From NCBI GenBank assembly GCA_019694355.1, contig JAIBCB010000002.1:1-64000 (forward strand): a DNA stretch of 64,000 bases. The letters run 5' to 3'. The position numbers and the translations under genes were made by a program. Of this stretch, positions 45,035 to 53,428 are shown one piece after another (within the stretch, counting starts at the first letter, position 1; each line of letters starts with the position of its first letter). The notes below the pieces were generated by a model. It saw nothing but the letters and a program-made list of their open reading frames with translations. It made no database searches and had not been told where the DNA came from. Source of the stretch: Pyrinomonadaceae bacterium (lineage in GTDB: Bacteria > Acidobacteriota > Blastocatellia > Pyrinomonadales > Pyrinomonadaceae).

Positions 45035-45577
45035 ATGTGGCGAAAAAGGCGTCGCGAAATTCTCCCTGAGGAACGCACAGTAAAAGACGAAGAAAAGGCG
45101 TACGCCAAGACGATGAAGCGCGCCGTGAACCTTCTCGCCGCGAAACCTCGTGCCGTCGAAGAACTTCGCGTTCGCCTGCTTGAGAAGGCGTGGACGAACG
45201 AAGAGATCGTCGCGAAAGTGATCGGGAAGATGCTTGAATATGGCTACCTCGACGACGAACAGTTTGCAAAGAACGCCGCACTCTCGGCAATACGTCAGCG
45301 TCCGCAAGGGCGGCATAAACTCCGGCAAACGATGTCGCGAAAGCCGCTCGACCGCGAGGTCAAAGAGATGGCGATCGAGCACGCATTTGAGCAAATGCCG
45401 GAAAGCGAACTGATCGATGCCGTGATCGAGAAACGCCTTCGTCTCAAAGGCGTTCCGCAAACCCCTGAGGAGAAGAAAAAATTTTACGACCATCTGCTCC
45501 GAAAAGGCTTTAGCTACAATCTGATCCGCGAGAAGATGATCGAGGTGCGGGCAAATGACCTCATCGCCGAGCCGTAA
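45035..45577 (+). CDS. recX: RecX-like regulator of RecA
   Basis: 180 residues, all helical. RecX proteins bind in the groove of RecA filaments and limit recombination. Visible: AVEELRVRLLEKAWTNEEI, VIGKMLEYGYLDDEQFAKNAALS, RQRPQGRHKLRQTMSRKPL and LLRKGFSYNLIREKM, the three-repeat pattern of the family. A basic start (MWRKRRREI) is unusual but tolerable. recA is not in the window. Shares a divergent promoter region with truB. Confidence 0.8.
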   Translation: MWRKRRREILPEERTVKDEEKAYAKTMKRAVNLLAAKPRAVEELRVRLLEKAWTNEEIVAKVIGKMLEYGYLDDEQFAKNAALSAIRQRPQGRHKLRQTMSRKPLDREVKEMAIEHAFEQMPESELIDAVIEKRLRLKGVPQTPEEKKKFYDHLLRKGFSYNLIREKMIEVRANDLIAEP

Positions 45578-45696
45578 CCGCACCGCAAACATCGCATTCC
45601 AAAAAAATTTTCCTTCAACTGAATCCATTTCCTCCGACCCGTGCGAATTCATGGACACAAAGCCAATGACGGCTTTTGGAAAAACTGGAGGATATT

Positions 45697-46245
45697 ATGA
45701 AAACTATTATTGGGGTGATCGTGCTATCGATCGCATTTGTTGTTGGGGTCTCTGCGCAGGATGGAAACCCGATGGTGGGCGGAGCCGCAATGTTCAAGAC
45801 GAAAAATATCGTCGAGAACGCCGTGAATTCGAAAGACCACACAACGCTCGTTGCTGCGGTCAAGGCCGCGGGCTTGGTCGATACGCTCATGAGCAAAGGG
45901 CCATTTACGGTATTTGCTCCGACGAATGCTGCATTCGACATGCTGCCTGCGGGAACGGTCGATACGCTTTTGAAGCCTGAAAATAAAGCGATACTCACGA
46001 AAGTGCTCACCTATCACGTCGTCGCTGGCAACTGGGATTCAAAAGCGATCGCAAAGCTGATAAAAATGGGCGGCGGAAAGGCCGAGCTCGCGACCGTCTC
46101 GGGCGGCAAGCTCTGGGCATCGATGGACGGCAGCGATCTCGTGTTGAACGACGAGAAAGGCGGACGCTCGACGGTAACGATCGCCAACGTTCGGCAGTCG
46201 AACGGCATCATTCATGTTATAAACTCGGTATTGATGCCGGAATAA
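45697..46245 (+). CDS. Secreted fasciclin-domain protein
   Basis: 182 residues: a signal peptide ([21 protein letters not shown]) and one FAS1 domain with [20 protein letters not shown] (H1), [13 protein letters not shown] and the closing [13 protein letters not shown] (H2). FAS1 domains serve in cell adhesion. GGAGG lies six nt before the ATG at 45697; the in-frame ATG at 45676 has none. A very stable hairpin follows the gene. Confidence 0.92.
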   Translation: MKTIIGVIVLSIAFVVGVSAQDGNPMVGGAAMFKTKNIVENAVNSKDHTTLVAAVKAAGLVDTLMSKGPFTVFAPTNAAFDMLPAGTVDTLLKPENKAILTKVLTYHVVAGNWDSKAIAKLIKMGGGKAELATVSGGKLWASMDGSDLVLNDEKGGRSTVTIANVRQSNGIIHVINSVLMPE

Positions 46246-46250
46246 AAGCT

Positions 46251-46305
46251 CGTTCGAAAGGGTTCTGCGGCCGTCCGACCAGCCGGCCGCAGAACCAATC
46301 GAACG
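46251..46305 (+). promoter_or_regulatory. Long stable hairpin in the msrB leader
   Basis: GGTTCTGCGGCCG (46261-46273) pairs perfectly with CGGCCGCAGAACC (46284-46296), 13 bp; an outer CGTTCGA (46251-46257) / TCGAACG (46299-46305) extends it across a small internal loop. No T-run follows and the msrB ribosome site (GAGGAG) comes straight after, so an mRNA-processing or translation-control role for msrB, or a 3' barrier for the fasciclin message, is more likely than simple termination. Confidence 0.6.
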
Positions 46306-46322
46306 ACGAGGAGATCAGAAAG

Positions 46323-46895
46323 ATGCGATTCTTGGTTTTATCGTTGAGTGCGTTGATCGTCGGTACTGCTGCCTGTGTTTCGGGCCTTCGCGGATCGAAT
46401 GCGGCTGTTTCTGACGGAGCGGATCCGAGCGCTACACCGCGGCGGACAAAGGCCGTACGAGAGATCACTTACACCGATGCAGAATTCGACGGCAAAGAGG
46501 TCTTGATGACCGATGCCGAATGGAAAAAGATCCTGACGCCCATCGAATACACGATGATGCGTGAAGCTGGAACCGAACGGCCTTTTACAGGTGCGTATTA
46601 CAAGAACCACGAGGACGGTGTTTACTACTGTGCGGCTTGCGGGCTTGTGCTTTTCCGCTCCGCGAACAAATTCGATTCCGGGACGGGCTGGCCAAGCTTC
46701 TATCAACCGGCGTTCAAAAAGAACGTGATCGAGAAGGTTGACCGTTCGCTCGACGAGGTTCGAACCGAAGTGCTTTGTGTCCGCTGCCACGCGCATCTCG
46801 GCCACGTCTTTGACGACGGCCCGGAACCGACCGGCCTGCGTTACTGCATAAACTCGCCGGCATTGAAATTCAAGAAGGCCGAGCCGGCAGAATAA
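46323..46895 (+). CDS. msrB: Exported peptide-methionine (R)-S-oxide reductase
   Basis: MsrB repairs the R form of methionine sulfoxide. 190 residues: an N-terminal signal sequence (1-17) ending in a Cys18 that loosely resembles a lipobox, then the MsrB domain. Zinc ligands Cys103/Cys106 and Cys152/Cys155, the substrate motif GWPSF (122-126) and catalytic Cys175 in RYCINSPAL are all present. Export suggests repair of envelope proteins. A hairpin precedes it and an imperfect hairpin element lies 11 bp after the stop. Confidence 0.93.
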   Translation: MRFLVLSLSALIVGTAACVSGLRGSNAAVSDGADPSATPRRTKAVREITYTDAEFDGKEVLMTDAEWKKILTPIEYTMMREAGTERPFTGAYYKNHEDGVYYCAACGLVLFRSANKFDSGTGWPSFYQPAFKKNVIEKVDRSLDEVRTEVLCVRCHAHLGHVFDDGPEPTGLRYCINSPALKFKKAEPAE

Positions 46896-46905
46896 GTACA
46901 AGCTT

Positions 46906-46985
46906 CGAAATAAGTAATAAGTGAAAGGTCAGAAGTGAGAAGAAGCGACTTATCACTTCTGAACTTTCACTTTGGACTTATTTCG
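46906..46985. repeat. 80-bp imperfect hairpin element (family member 3)
   Basis: CGAAATAAGT (46906-46915) pairs with ACTTATTTCG (46976-46985), and GTGAAAGGTCAGAAGTGA (46921-46938) with TCACTTCTGAACTTTCAC (46953-46970), 17 of 18 bases. It shares the 12-mer ACTTTGGACTTA with the element at 12396, and its right arm resembles 25326-25360. No gene lies from 46896 to 47210. Confidence 0.75.
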
Positions 46986-47210
46986 GAGCGATTGGGGCGA
47001 ACGGCCTGCTTTTGCGGCTTCTATTCCTTCTTACGGCCGCTGCGTTTTGACCCAAAGAGAAAATGCGAAGTTCGCAAAGCGAAACCGACATTGCCCTTCC
47101 GAGGAAAGGCGTCGGAAATCCGTCCGCTCACGCAGACGGTACAGATCGCCGCGTTCTCCGTTCTCCCGCCGGCGTGTCGTTCTTTAGCTCAATATGTTAA
47201 ATTTGACCTA

Positions 47211-48029
47211 ATGACAGGCGACGAGATCAGAGAAAAATTCCTTTCATATTTTGAGAAGAATGGACACAAACGCGTCCATTCTTCTCCGCTTTTGCCCGCG
47301 AACGACCCGACGCTTTTGTTCACGAACGCCGGGATGAATCAGTTCAAGGACGTGTTTCTTGGCGTCGAGAAGCGTGATTACACACGTGCGACGACATCGC
47401 AAAAATGCATACGCGCGGGCGGCAAGCACAACGACCTCGACGAGGTCGGGAAGACCGCACGCCATCACACGTTCTTCGAAATGCTCGGGAACTTTTCCTT
47501 CGGCGATTATTTCAAAGAGGAGGCGATCGGCTTTGCGTGGGATCTGCTTGTGAATGAATTTGGGCTTGATATAGAGCGGCTCTGGTTCTCGGTCTTTGAG
47601 GGCGATGAAGAGGTCGGGCCGGACGACGAAGCCCGCGAATTTTGGATAAAGGCCGGTGCAAGGCCCGAACGCGTACTCGGTTTCGGCCGCAAGGACAATT
47701 TTTGGCAGATGGGCGACACAGGCCCGTGCGGCCCTTGTTCTGAGATCCATTATTTCATGGGTGAAGATCCTTCTGATCCGGAACAGAACTCCCCGCATTG
47801 GGTCAACGGCCCAGGCGACACGACGATGGAGATCTGGAATCTCGTCTTTATGCAGTACAACCGCACGCTCGAAGCGGACGGGAGTTTCCTGCTTACGCCG
47901 CTGCCGGCTCCGTCGGTCGATACGGGAATGGGCCTGGAGAGAATGACCGCGGTAATGCAGCATGTAAAGACGAACTACGACACCGACCTGATCAAGCCGC
48001 TCGTCGAATTCGCTGCAAAATTGGCTTGA
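47211..48029 (+). pseudogene. alaS: Alanyl-tRNA synthetase, catalytic core only (3' truncated)
   Basis: 272 residues against roughly 870-900 in a complete AlaRS. The start [20 protein letters not shown], motif 2 ([20 protein letters not shown] and [20 protein letters not shown]) and motif 3 ([11 protein letters not shown]) are intact, so the aminoacylation fold could form. It stops at EFAAKLA-TGA, directly after motif 3. The tRNA-binding helices, editing domain and C-Ala are missing and are not found in another frame downstream, where a regulator gene begins. Either a gene remnant or a functional core paralogue; a complete alaS would be needed elsewhere. Confidence 0.75.
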
Positions 48030-48037
48030 ATGGGGCA

Positions 48038-48658
48038 GTGATCAACGTACTTCTAATCGAACGTCAGCAGATCGCCCGCGAAGGTGTCGAGGCCCTAATC
48101 GCAAAGAGCGATCGATTTACACTTGCGGCGAGCACTGCCGATCCAAAGGAGGGCTTTGAGCTTTTCAAGGAATTGCGGCCGGATGTGGTCGTTCTCGGCC
48201 TAAGATTTGTCGATTCCTGCTCAATAGACGCTCTTCCTGCCTACTTTGAGATCCAACCCAGGGCGAGGGTCGTGATCCTTGCGGATAACGCGGGAGACGG
48301 CGAAATTGCGAAAGCTTTAAAACTTGGAGCTCTCGCCTTTGTTTCGAAAGATGAGAGCGGCGACGAGCTTTTTGCCGCTGTCGAGGCCGCCGCAAACGGC
48401 AAAAAGTATCTTCCGAAAGAGATCGCATCGGTTTTGGCGGAAAATTATGGTGCCGACGAATTAACACCGGCAGAAACCAATGTTCTGCGGTCCATCGTTG
48501 GCGGTATGTCGAATAAAGAGATCGCATTCGCCCTCGATATCTCCGAAAACACCGTAAAAAGCCATATTCAGAACATTTTTTCGAAGATCGGCGTCTCCGA
48601 CAGAACGTCAGCTGCGACCGCGGCGATAAAACGCGGCCTCGTAAGGGTGGATATATGA
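48038..48658 (+). CDS. NarL/FixJ-type response regulator with an atypical receiver
   Basis: 206 residues. A receiver-like fold (1-120) is joined to a LuxR-type helix-turn-helix (LTPAETNVLRSIVGGMSNKE, VKSHIQNIFSKIGVSDRT). In the receiver, the acidic pocket reads LLIERQQIAREG where DD/ED is expected, and the phospho-acceptor position reads VVLGL (Gly54) where Asp is expected; Lys104 (FVSKD) is kept. It should therefore not be regulated by Asp phosphorylation. The GTG at 48038 is 8 nt after the alaS-fragment stop. Its own stop overlaps the O-methyltransferase start (ATGA). Confidence 0.8.
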   Translation: MINVLLIERQQIAREGVEALIAKSDRFTLAASTADPKEGFELFKELRPDVVVLGLRFVDSCSIDALPAYFEIQPRARVVILADNAGDGEIAKALKLGALAFVSKDESGDELFAAVEAAANGKKYLPKEIASVLAENYGADELTPAETNVLRSIVGGMSNKEIAFALDISENTVKSHIQNIFSKIGVSDRTSAATAAIKRGLVRVDI

Positions 48659-49284
48659 TCAAGAACGAATTAACCGAATACGCAGAATTGTTCACTTCCG
48701 AAGAAAGCCCCGTTTTACGTGAGCTTCGAGAGCATTGCTACGCGCATTACAGCGATTCGTCGATGCTTTCGGGACATGTGCAGGGACGAATCCTCGCTCT
48801 TTTGTCGAAGATGATCCGGCCGAAACTCGTCGTCGAGATCGGCACATATCTCGGCTATTCGGCTCTTTGCTTTGCAGAAGGGCTTGCGGTGGGCGGAAAA
48901 GTAATTACATTGGATATACAGGAAGAGACGAATCGTGTCGCAAAATCGTTCGTCGAGCGAACCGAGTATAAAAACGTCATCGATTTCCGCCTCGGCGAGG
49001 CAAAAGACCTCATCCCGGAGATCAAAGACCCGATCGACCTCGTCTTTATCGACGCAGATAAGTCTAATTACTCGCTCTATTACGACCTTGTCTTCGAGAA
49101 AGTGCGGCCCGGCGGCTTTATCATCGCCGACAACGTCCTATGGAGCGGCCGCGTCCTCAACGAGGAGAAAGACGAGGACACGCAGGCCCTGCACGACTTT
49201 AACCAAAAGATCCAGTCCGACCCACGCGTCACGAACGCACTGCTCCCCATCCGCGACGGTCTGATGGTGGTTTGCAAGAAATGA
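48655..49284 (+). CDS. Class I O-methyltransferase (CCoAOMT-like)
   Basis: A 209-residue SAM enzyme. Motifs: VVEIGTYLGYSALCFAEGL (SAM loop), VITLDIQEET, DLVFIDADKSNYSLYYDL (metal and catalytic site of the caffeoyl-CoA type) and GGFIIADNVLWSGRV. Bacterial members methylate catechols or flavonoid-like phenols and need a divalent ion. It is coupled by a 4-bp overlap to the regulator gene, which may control it. Confidence 0.9.
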   Translation: MIKNELTEYAELFTSEESPVLRELREHCYAHYSDSSMLSGHVQGRILALLSKMIRPKLVVEIGTYLGYSALCFAEGLAVGGKVITLDIQEETNRVAKSFVERTEYKNVIDFRLGEAKDLIPEIKDPIDLVFIDADKSNYSLYYDLVFEKVRPGGFIIADNVLWSGRVLNEEKDEDTQALHDFNQKIQSDPRVTNALLPIRDGLMVVCKK

Positions 49285-49324
49285 TGTGGCCTCCTCCCTT
49301 CTCGGTCGTGCAATAATAGGCCGA

Positions 49325-49561
49325 ATGGATACTTCGAAGTTCAACGAGTTGATAGAAGGAGCGAAGCAGATGCGCGATCACGCATCGGGCAAGAAAGTCG
49401 ATGGCATTCGAGTAGTGACATTACCGTGGGATCCTGCCGACCACCTAACTTCGGACGAAGAGAGACTTTTCTATCTTGAAGCGGCGATCGAAGAGGGCGA
49501 TCCGGCGCTCTTGGAAGCAGCACTTCGCGACATCGAGCGCTCAAGATTAACTTGCAGCTGA
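49325..49561 (+). pseudogene. Truncated addiction-module antidote-like protein
   Basis: 78 residues. LFYLEAAIEEGDPALLEAALRDIERSR matches the front half of putative addiction-module antidotes (HigA-like), which continue with a helix-turn-helix. Here the reading frame stops five residues later and the HTH is absent in all three frames. The beginning (MDTSKFNELIEGAKQMRDHASGK) looks like a different, regulator-like start. No toxin gene adjoins. Probably a remnant. Confidence 0.55.
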
Positions 49562-49612
49562 ACGATTCGCGGAGTACCTGGCATTGTCGTTGATATCCGT
49601 TCAGGCGGATTT

Positions 49613-49819
49613 TTACAACCACCCGTCGAAACCTATACTCTGACGGTATTTGACCAGCTCAACGACGTGTGAATCTGGTTGTTCGTCAGGACGATATCCA
49701 CACCTCAAACATTTGTCGATATGTTTCGAGTGTATGTAGTTCTCAATACACTCACAATCCCAATAATCTGACGTTAGCTGAATTTTTCCGATATTCTCAA
49801 CTGCGATTTGAAATTTCAT
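49613..49819 (-). CDS. Small protein with a four-cysteine cluster
   Basis: 68 residues (MKFQIAVENIGKIQLTSDYW then DCECIENYIHSKHIDKCLRC). The two pairs Cys-x-Cys and Cys-x2-Cys, 13 residues apart, with His between, could bind zinc. No family was recognised, and no strong ribosome site is seen before the ATG. AT-richer than its neighbours, which hints at transfer. Confidence 0.45.
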   Translation of the reverse strand: MKFQIAVENIGKIQLTSDYWDCECIENYIHSKHIDKCLRCGYRPDEQPDSHVVELVKYRQSIGFDGWL

Positions 49820-50058
49820 AAAAATGCTACCAATGGGCGCTTGCTGAATGATACGTTACTTCTTTTGAACTGCAGGATTTACGTTCGAATTTAAGGTTGC
49901 GTGTCACGCATCCAGACTAATTAAACATATAGCATCAATACTGATTAAATTACCTTGCAACGGAAACGAGTCGTGATTCCCACCCGAAAGTATTAGGTCC
50001 TGCCCACCGCAATTGATGGTTACATTCATTCCTTAAGGCGATAGACTTCTTGTAATGG
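49820..50058. other. Gene-free stretch
   Basis: AT-rich, no credible frame or hairpin. It probably holds the promoter of the small minus-strand gene at its left end and runs into the repeat element at 50059. Confidence 0.5.
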
Positions 50059-50171
50059 CTTTGCGACTCTGCGTCTCCGCGGGAGAAATTGGTTTCTTGC
50101 AAAGACGAAGAATTCACCGCAGAAATGCAGAGGGAAGAAAGAGTTTCCCGCAGAGGTGCAGAGACGCAAAG
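50059..50171. repeat. Decayed inverted-repeat element upstream of pirin
   Basis: CTTTGCGACTCTGCGTCTCC (from 50059, continuing CGGGAGAAA) faces an imperfect complement at 50144-50171 (TTTCCCGCAGAGGTGCAGAG, then ACGCAAAG). A third arm-like copy (ACCGCAGAAATGCAGAGG) is at about 50116-50133. The motifs resemble those at 28823-28920. Confidence 0.6.
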
Positions 50172-50197
50172 ATAGAAGTGAGACAAGGAGGAATGAG

Positions 50198-51094
50198 ATG
50201 ACAGCGACAACAAAACACGAAATGGCGATGAGGACAGTTGAAAGGATCGTTGCGCCGCCGCAAGCGCATTGGGTGGGCGACGGGTTTCACGTACACGGAT
50301 TCTTTCCGCACGGGCCGCTTTCGGCGAAGAGAATGAGTCCGTTCTTCTTGCTGGACTACAACGCGCCGACGAATTTTCCGCCGCGAGAGGAACCTTACGG
50401 CGTCGGGCCGCATCCTCACCGCGGATTCGAGACGGTTACGATCGCGTATAAGGGCAAGGTCGAGCATCACGATTCGCACGGCGGCGGTGGCGTGATCGAA
50501 GAAGGCGATGTTCAGTGGATGACGGCGGGCAGCGGACTTCTGCACAAGGAGTTTCATGAGCAGGAGCGGAGCCGACAGGGCGGCCTTTTCCATATGGTGC
50601 AGCTTTGGGTCAATCTGCCTGCGAAGGACAAGATGACGCCGCCGAAATACCAGGCGATCACGAACGCCCAAATGGGCCGCGTCGAGCTGCCCGATGGCGG
50701 CGAGGTCGAGATCATCGCGGGTGAATTTGATGGCGTAAAAGGGCCCGCGACGACGTTCACGCCGGTAAATATGTTCAACGTGCGTCCTAAAAAAGGCACG
50801 ACCGTCGAACTCGCTTTTCCGGCGAATTTCACAACGCTCGTCCTTGCTGTCGAGGGCTCAGGCCGGATCAACGACAGCGACGTGCTTCCGACGGATCATG
50901 TTGCGTTACTCGCGACGGATGGTGAGCGTTTCACTATCGAAGCAACGGAAGAGAATTCGACGTTCCTTGTTCTGAGCGGCGAGCCTATCGACGAGCCAAT
51001 CGCGTCCTACGGGCCGTTCCTTATGAACACACAGGCGGAGCTCGCGCAGGCGATCGATGACTTCAATTCGGGTAAGTTCGGCCATCTCGAATAA
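50198..51094 (+). CDS. Pirin-family protein
   Basis: A 298-residue bicupin. The metal site is seen as PHPHRGFETVT (two His) with SGLLHKEFHE (His and Glu). The second cupin has lost the metal ligands, as usual. Bacterial pirins act as quercetinases or redox-linked regulators. GGAGG six nt before the ATG at 50198 decides the start. Alone in its unit, upstream of clpA. Confidence 0.88.
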   Translation: MTATTKHEMAMRTVERIVAPPQAHWVGDGFHVHGFFPHGPLSAKRMSPFFLLDYNAPTNFPPREEPYGVGPHPHRGFETVTIAYKGKVEHHDSHGGGGVIEEGDVQWMTAGSGLLHKEFHEQERSRQGGLFHMVQLWVNLPAKDKMTPPKYQAITNAQMGRVELPDGGEVEIIAGEFDGVKGPATTFTPVNMFNVRPKKGTTVELAFPANFTTLVLAVEGSGRINDSDVLPTDHVALLATDGERFTIEATEENSTFLVLSGEPIDEPIASYGPFLMNTQAELAQAIDDFNSGKFGHLE

Positions 51095-51170
51095 CCGGAC
51101 CTAGGGCAATTCTCCCACATCGCCCACAATCTTCTAGCCCGCCGCTTTACAAACTTGCTAAACTATAGGC

Positions 51171-53423
51171 GTGTTAACTCGCGAGCTTGAAGCAACATTG
51201 AGCACGGCGGTCGATGAGGCCGTCAGATACCGCCACGAATTTGTGACGTTGGAGCATTTGCTCCACGCGTTGATGGCAGACGAAACTGCGCGCGACATCC
51301 TTATAAATTGTGGTGCGGATCTTGCTGAGCTTGAACGAGCTTTAGCGGAATATTTCTCCACCGTGCTCGAGAAGGTGCCCGATAACGTGGCCCCTGCGAT
51401 GCCGGAGCTAACGACAGCATTCCAATCGACCATCTCGTACGCCGTACTTCAGGCCGAAGGCAGCGGCCAGCGGGCGGTCGATACAGGCAATATCCTTGCG
51501 GCCTTGTATCAGGCACAGCAGGCCTTCGCGGTCTTTCTGCTTCTTCAGCAGGGCGTAACGCGCCTAGACATCCTGAATTACATTTCTCACGGTATCTCGA
51601 AGATCGAGACGCTAGGCGATTCGTTCGAGGGCACTGCGGAACCTGATGCTGAAGCCGGTGAAGGCCAGCCAGTGCAGAAAAGAGACCCGCTTGAGAGCTT
51701 TACGGTCGAGCTGGTCGCGAAAGCCGCGGCGGGCGAGATCGATCCGATCATCGGCCGTTCAGAAGAGATCGAACGCACGATCCAGGTGCTTTGCCGCCGA
51801 AAGAAAAATAACCCGCTTTATGTCGGCGAACCCGGCGTCGGCAAAACGGCTCTTGCCGAAGGGCTTGCACTAAAGATCAGCGAAGGCAACGTGCCCGAGG
51901 TTCTAGCGGACGCGAAGGTTTTTGCACTCGATATGGGCGCGGTTCTCGCCGGCACGCGGTACCGCGGCGACTTTGAACAACGATTCAAAGCGATCATCAA
52001 AGAGCTTCAGAAGCAAGAGAATGCCATCCTTTTCATCGACGAGATACACACGATCGTTGGTGCAGGTTCTGTGTCTGGCGGCTCGATGGACGCATCGAAC
52101 ATCTTAAAGCCTGCGTTGGCGGCCGGAAAGTTACGTTGTATCGGTTCGACGACGCACGCGGAATACAAGGCCGCGTTCGACCGTGATCGAGCTCTGGCGA
52201 GACGATTCCAACGGATCGACATAAACGAGCCGACGGTTGCCGAGACATACGAGATCCTCAAGGGCCTGCGGAAATATTACGAGGACCATCACGGCGTAAA
52301 ATATACGGACGATTCGCTCCGAACGGCTGCCGAGCTTGCCGGAAAATACATAAACGATCGCTTCCTCCCCGACAAAGCGATCGACGTGATCGACGAGGTC
52401 GGGGCCGCTGTCAAACTTCGTCCCGCAGCAAAACGCCCGAAACGCATTTCGACCGATATGGTCGAAAAGGCGATCGCCCGAATGGCGAAGATTCCGCCGC
52501 GTTCTGTCGTTGCGAACGAGAAAGAGCGTTTGAAGACGCTTCGCGACGATCTGAAAAAACACATCTTTGGGCAGGACGAGGCGATCGACGCACTTGTCGA
52601 TTCGATACAGATCTCGCGTGCCGGTATCGGACACGAAACAAAACCTGTCGGTTCATTCCTTTTTTCAGGCCCGACAGGTGTCGGTAAGACGGAAGTTTCA
52701 AAGCAGCTTGCTGAGGTTCTCGGCATCGAGTTCATACGCTTCGATATGAGCGAATACGCAGAGCCGCACACCGTTTCGCGACTCATCGGGGCGCCGCCCG
52801 GATACGTCGGCTTCGATCAGGGCGGTCTCTTGACCGAGGCGATAATGCGTACACCGCACGCGGTTCTTGTTCTCGACGAGATCGAGAAGGCACATCCGAA
52901 TCTCTTCAACTTGCTGCTGCAGGTGATGGATTCCGCGACCCTGACGGACAACAACGGTAAGCGTGCAGACTTCCGCAACGTGATACTGATAATGACGACA
53001 AACGCCGGTGCACGAGAGCTTTCGTCGGGCGGCGTCGGTTTCAGGAATTCTTCCGAGACAAAGGGAAGCGCGAAGGGTGCGATCGAGCGGACTTTCACGC
53101 CCGAATTTCGAAATCGCCTCGACGCCTGGATCGCATTCAAGCCGCTCGATGTCGAGGTCATCAAGCTCGTCGTCGATAAATTCATTCGCGAACTGAACGG
53201 CCAGCTTGCCGAGAAACGCGTCAACGTCGTCCTTAGTGAAGACGCCCGCGAGTGGCTCGCAAAACACGGCTTCGATTCGCGGTATGGCGCACGCCCGATG
53301 TCGCGGCTCATACACGATAAGATCAAGCAGCCGCTCGCGAACGAAATTCTCTTCGGCAAACTCACCAACGGCGGCACGGTCCGCGTCGAATCTGACGACG
53401 CAGGCCTAAAGCTCGTCTTTTAA
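51171..53423 (+). CDS. clpA: ATP-dependent Clp protease ATP-binding subunit ClpA
   Basis: A 750-residue AAA+ unfoldase that feeds substrates to ClpP. N-domain (1-140), first AAA module (Walker A GEPGVGKT, Walker B ILFIDEIHTIVGAGS) and second (GPTGVGKT, VLVLDEIEKAHPNLFN), without the long middle coiled coil of ClpB, so ClpA rather than ClpB/ClpC. The ClpP-binding IGF/L-type loop should follow SSGGVGF, but a clear tripeptide was not identified. The GTG at 51171 is the start. clpS and clpP are not in the window. A small membrane protein follows after 5 bp. Confidence 0.93.
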   Translation: MLTRELEATLSTAVDEAVRYRHEFVTLEHLLHALMADETARDILINCGADLAELERALAEYFSTVLEKVPDNVAPAMPELTTAFQSTISYAVLQAEGSGQRAVDTGNILAALYQAQQAFAVFLLLQQGVTRLDILNYISHGISKIETLGDSFEGTAEPDAEAGEGQPVQKRDPLESFTVELVAKAAAGEIDPIIGRSEEIERTIQVLCRRKKNNPLYVGEPGVGKTALAEGLALKISEGNVPEVLADAKVFALDMGAVLAGTRYRGDFEQRFKAIIKELQKQENAILFIDEIHTIVGAGSVSGGSMDASNILKPALAAGKLRCIGSTTHAEYKAAFDRDRALARRFQRIDINEPTVAETYEILKGLRKYYEDHHGVKYTDDSLRTAAELAGKYINDRFLPDKAIDVIDEVGAAVKLRPAAKRPKRISTDMVEKAIARMAKIPPRSVVANEKERLKTLRDDLKKHIFGQDEAIDALVDSIQISRAGIGHETKPVGSFLFSGPTGVGKTEVSKQLAEVLGIEFIRFDMSEYAEPHTVSRLIGAPPGYVGFDQGGLLTEAIMRTPHAVLVLDEIEKAHPNLFNLLLQVMDSATLTDNNGKRADFRNVILIMTTNAGARELSSGGVGFRNSSETKGSAKGAIERTFTPEFRNRLDAWIAFKPLDVEVIKLVVDKFIRELNGQLAEKRVNVVLSEDAREWLAKHGFDSRYGARPMSRLIHDKIKQPLANEILFGKLTNGGTVRVESDDAGLKLVF

Positions 53424-53428
53424 CTGTG

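Noticed and set aside
47798-48037. An upstream extension of the response regulator inside the alaS core
   Set aside because: The extra residues are arginine-rich shadow translation of the alaS frame; the GTG at 48038 begins the receiver fold.
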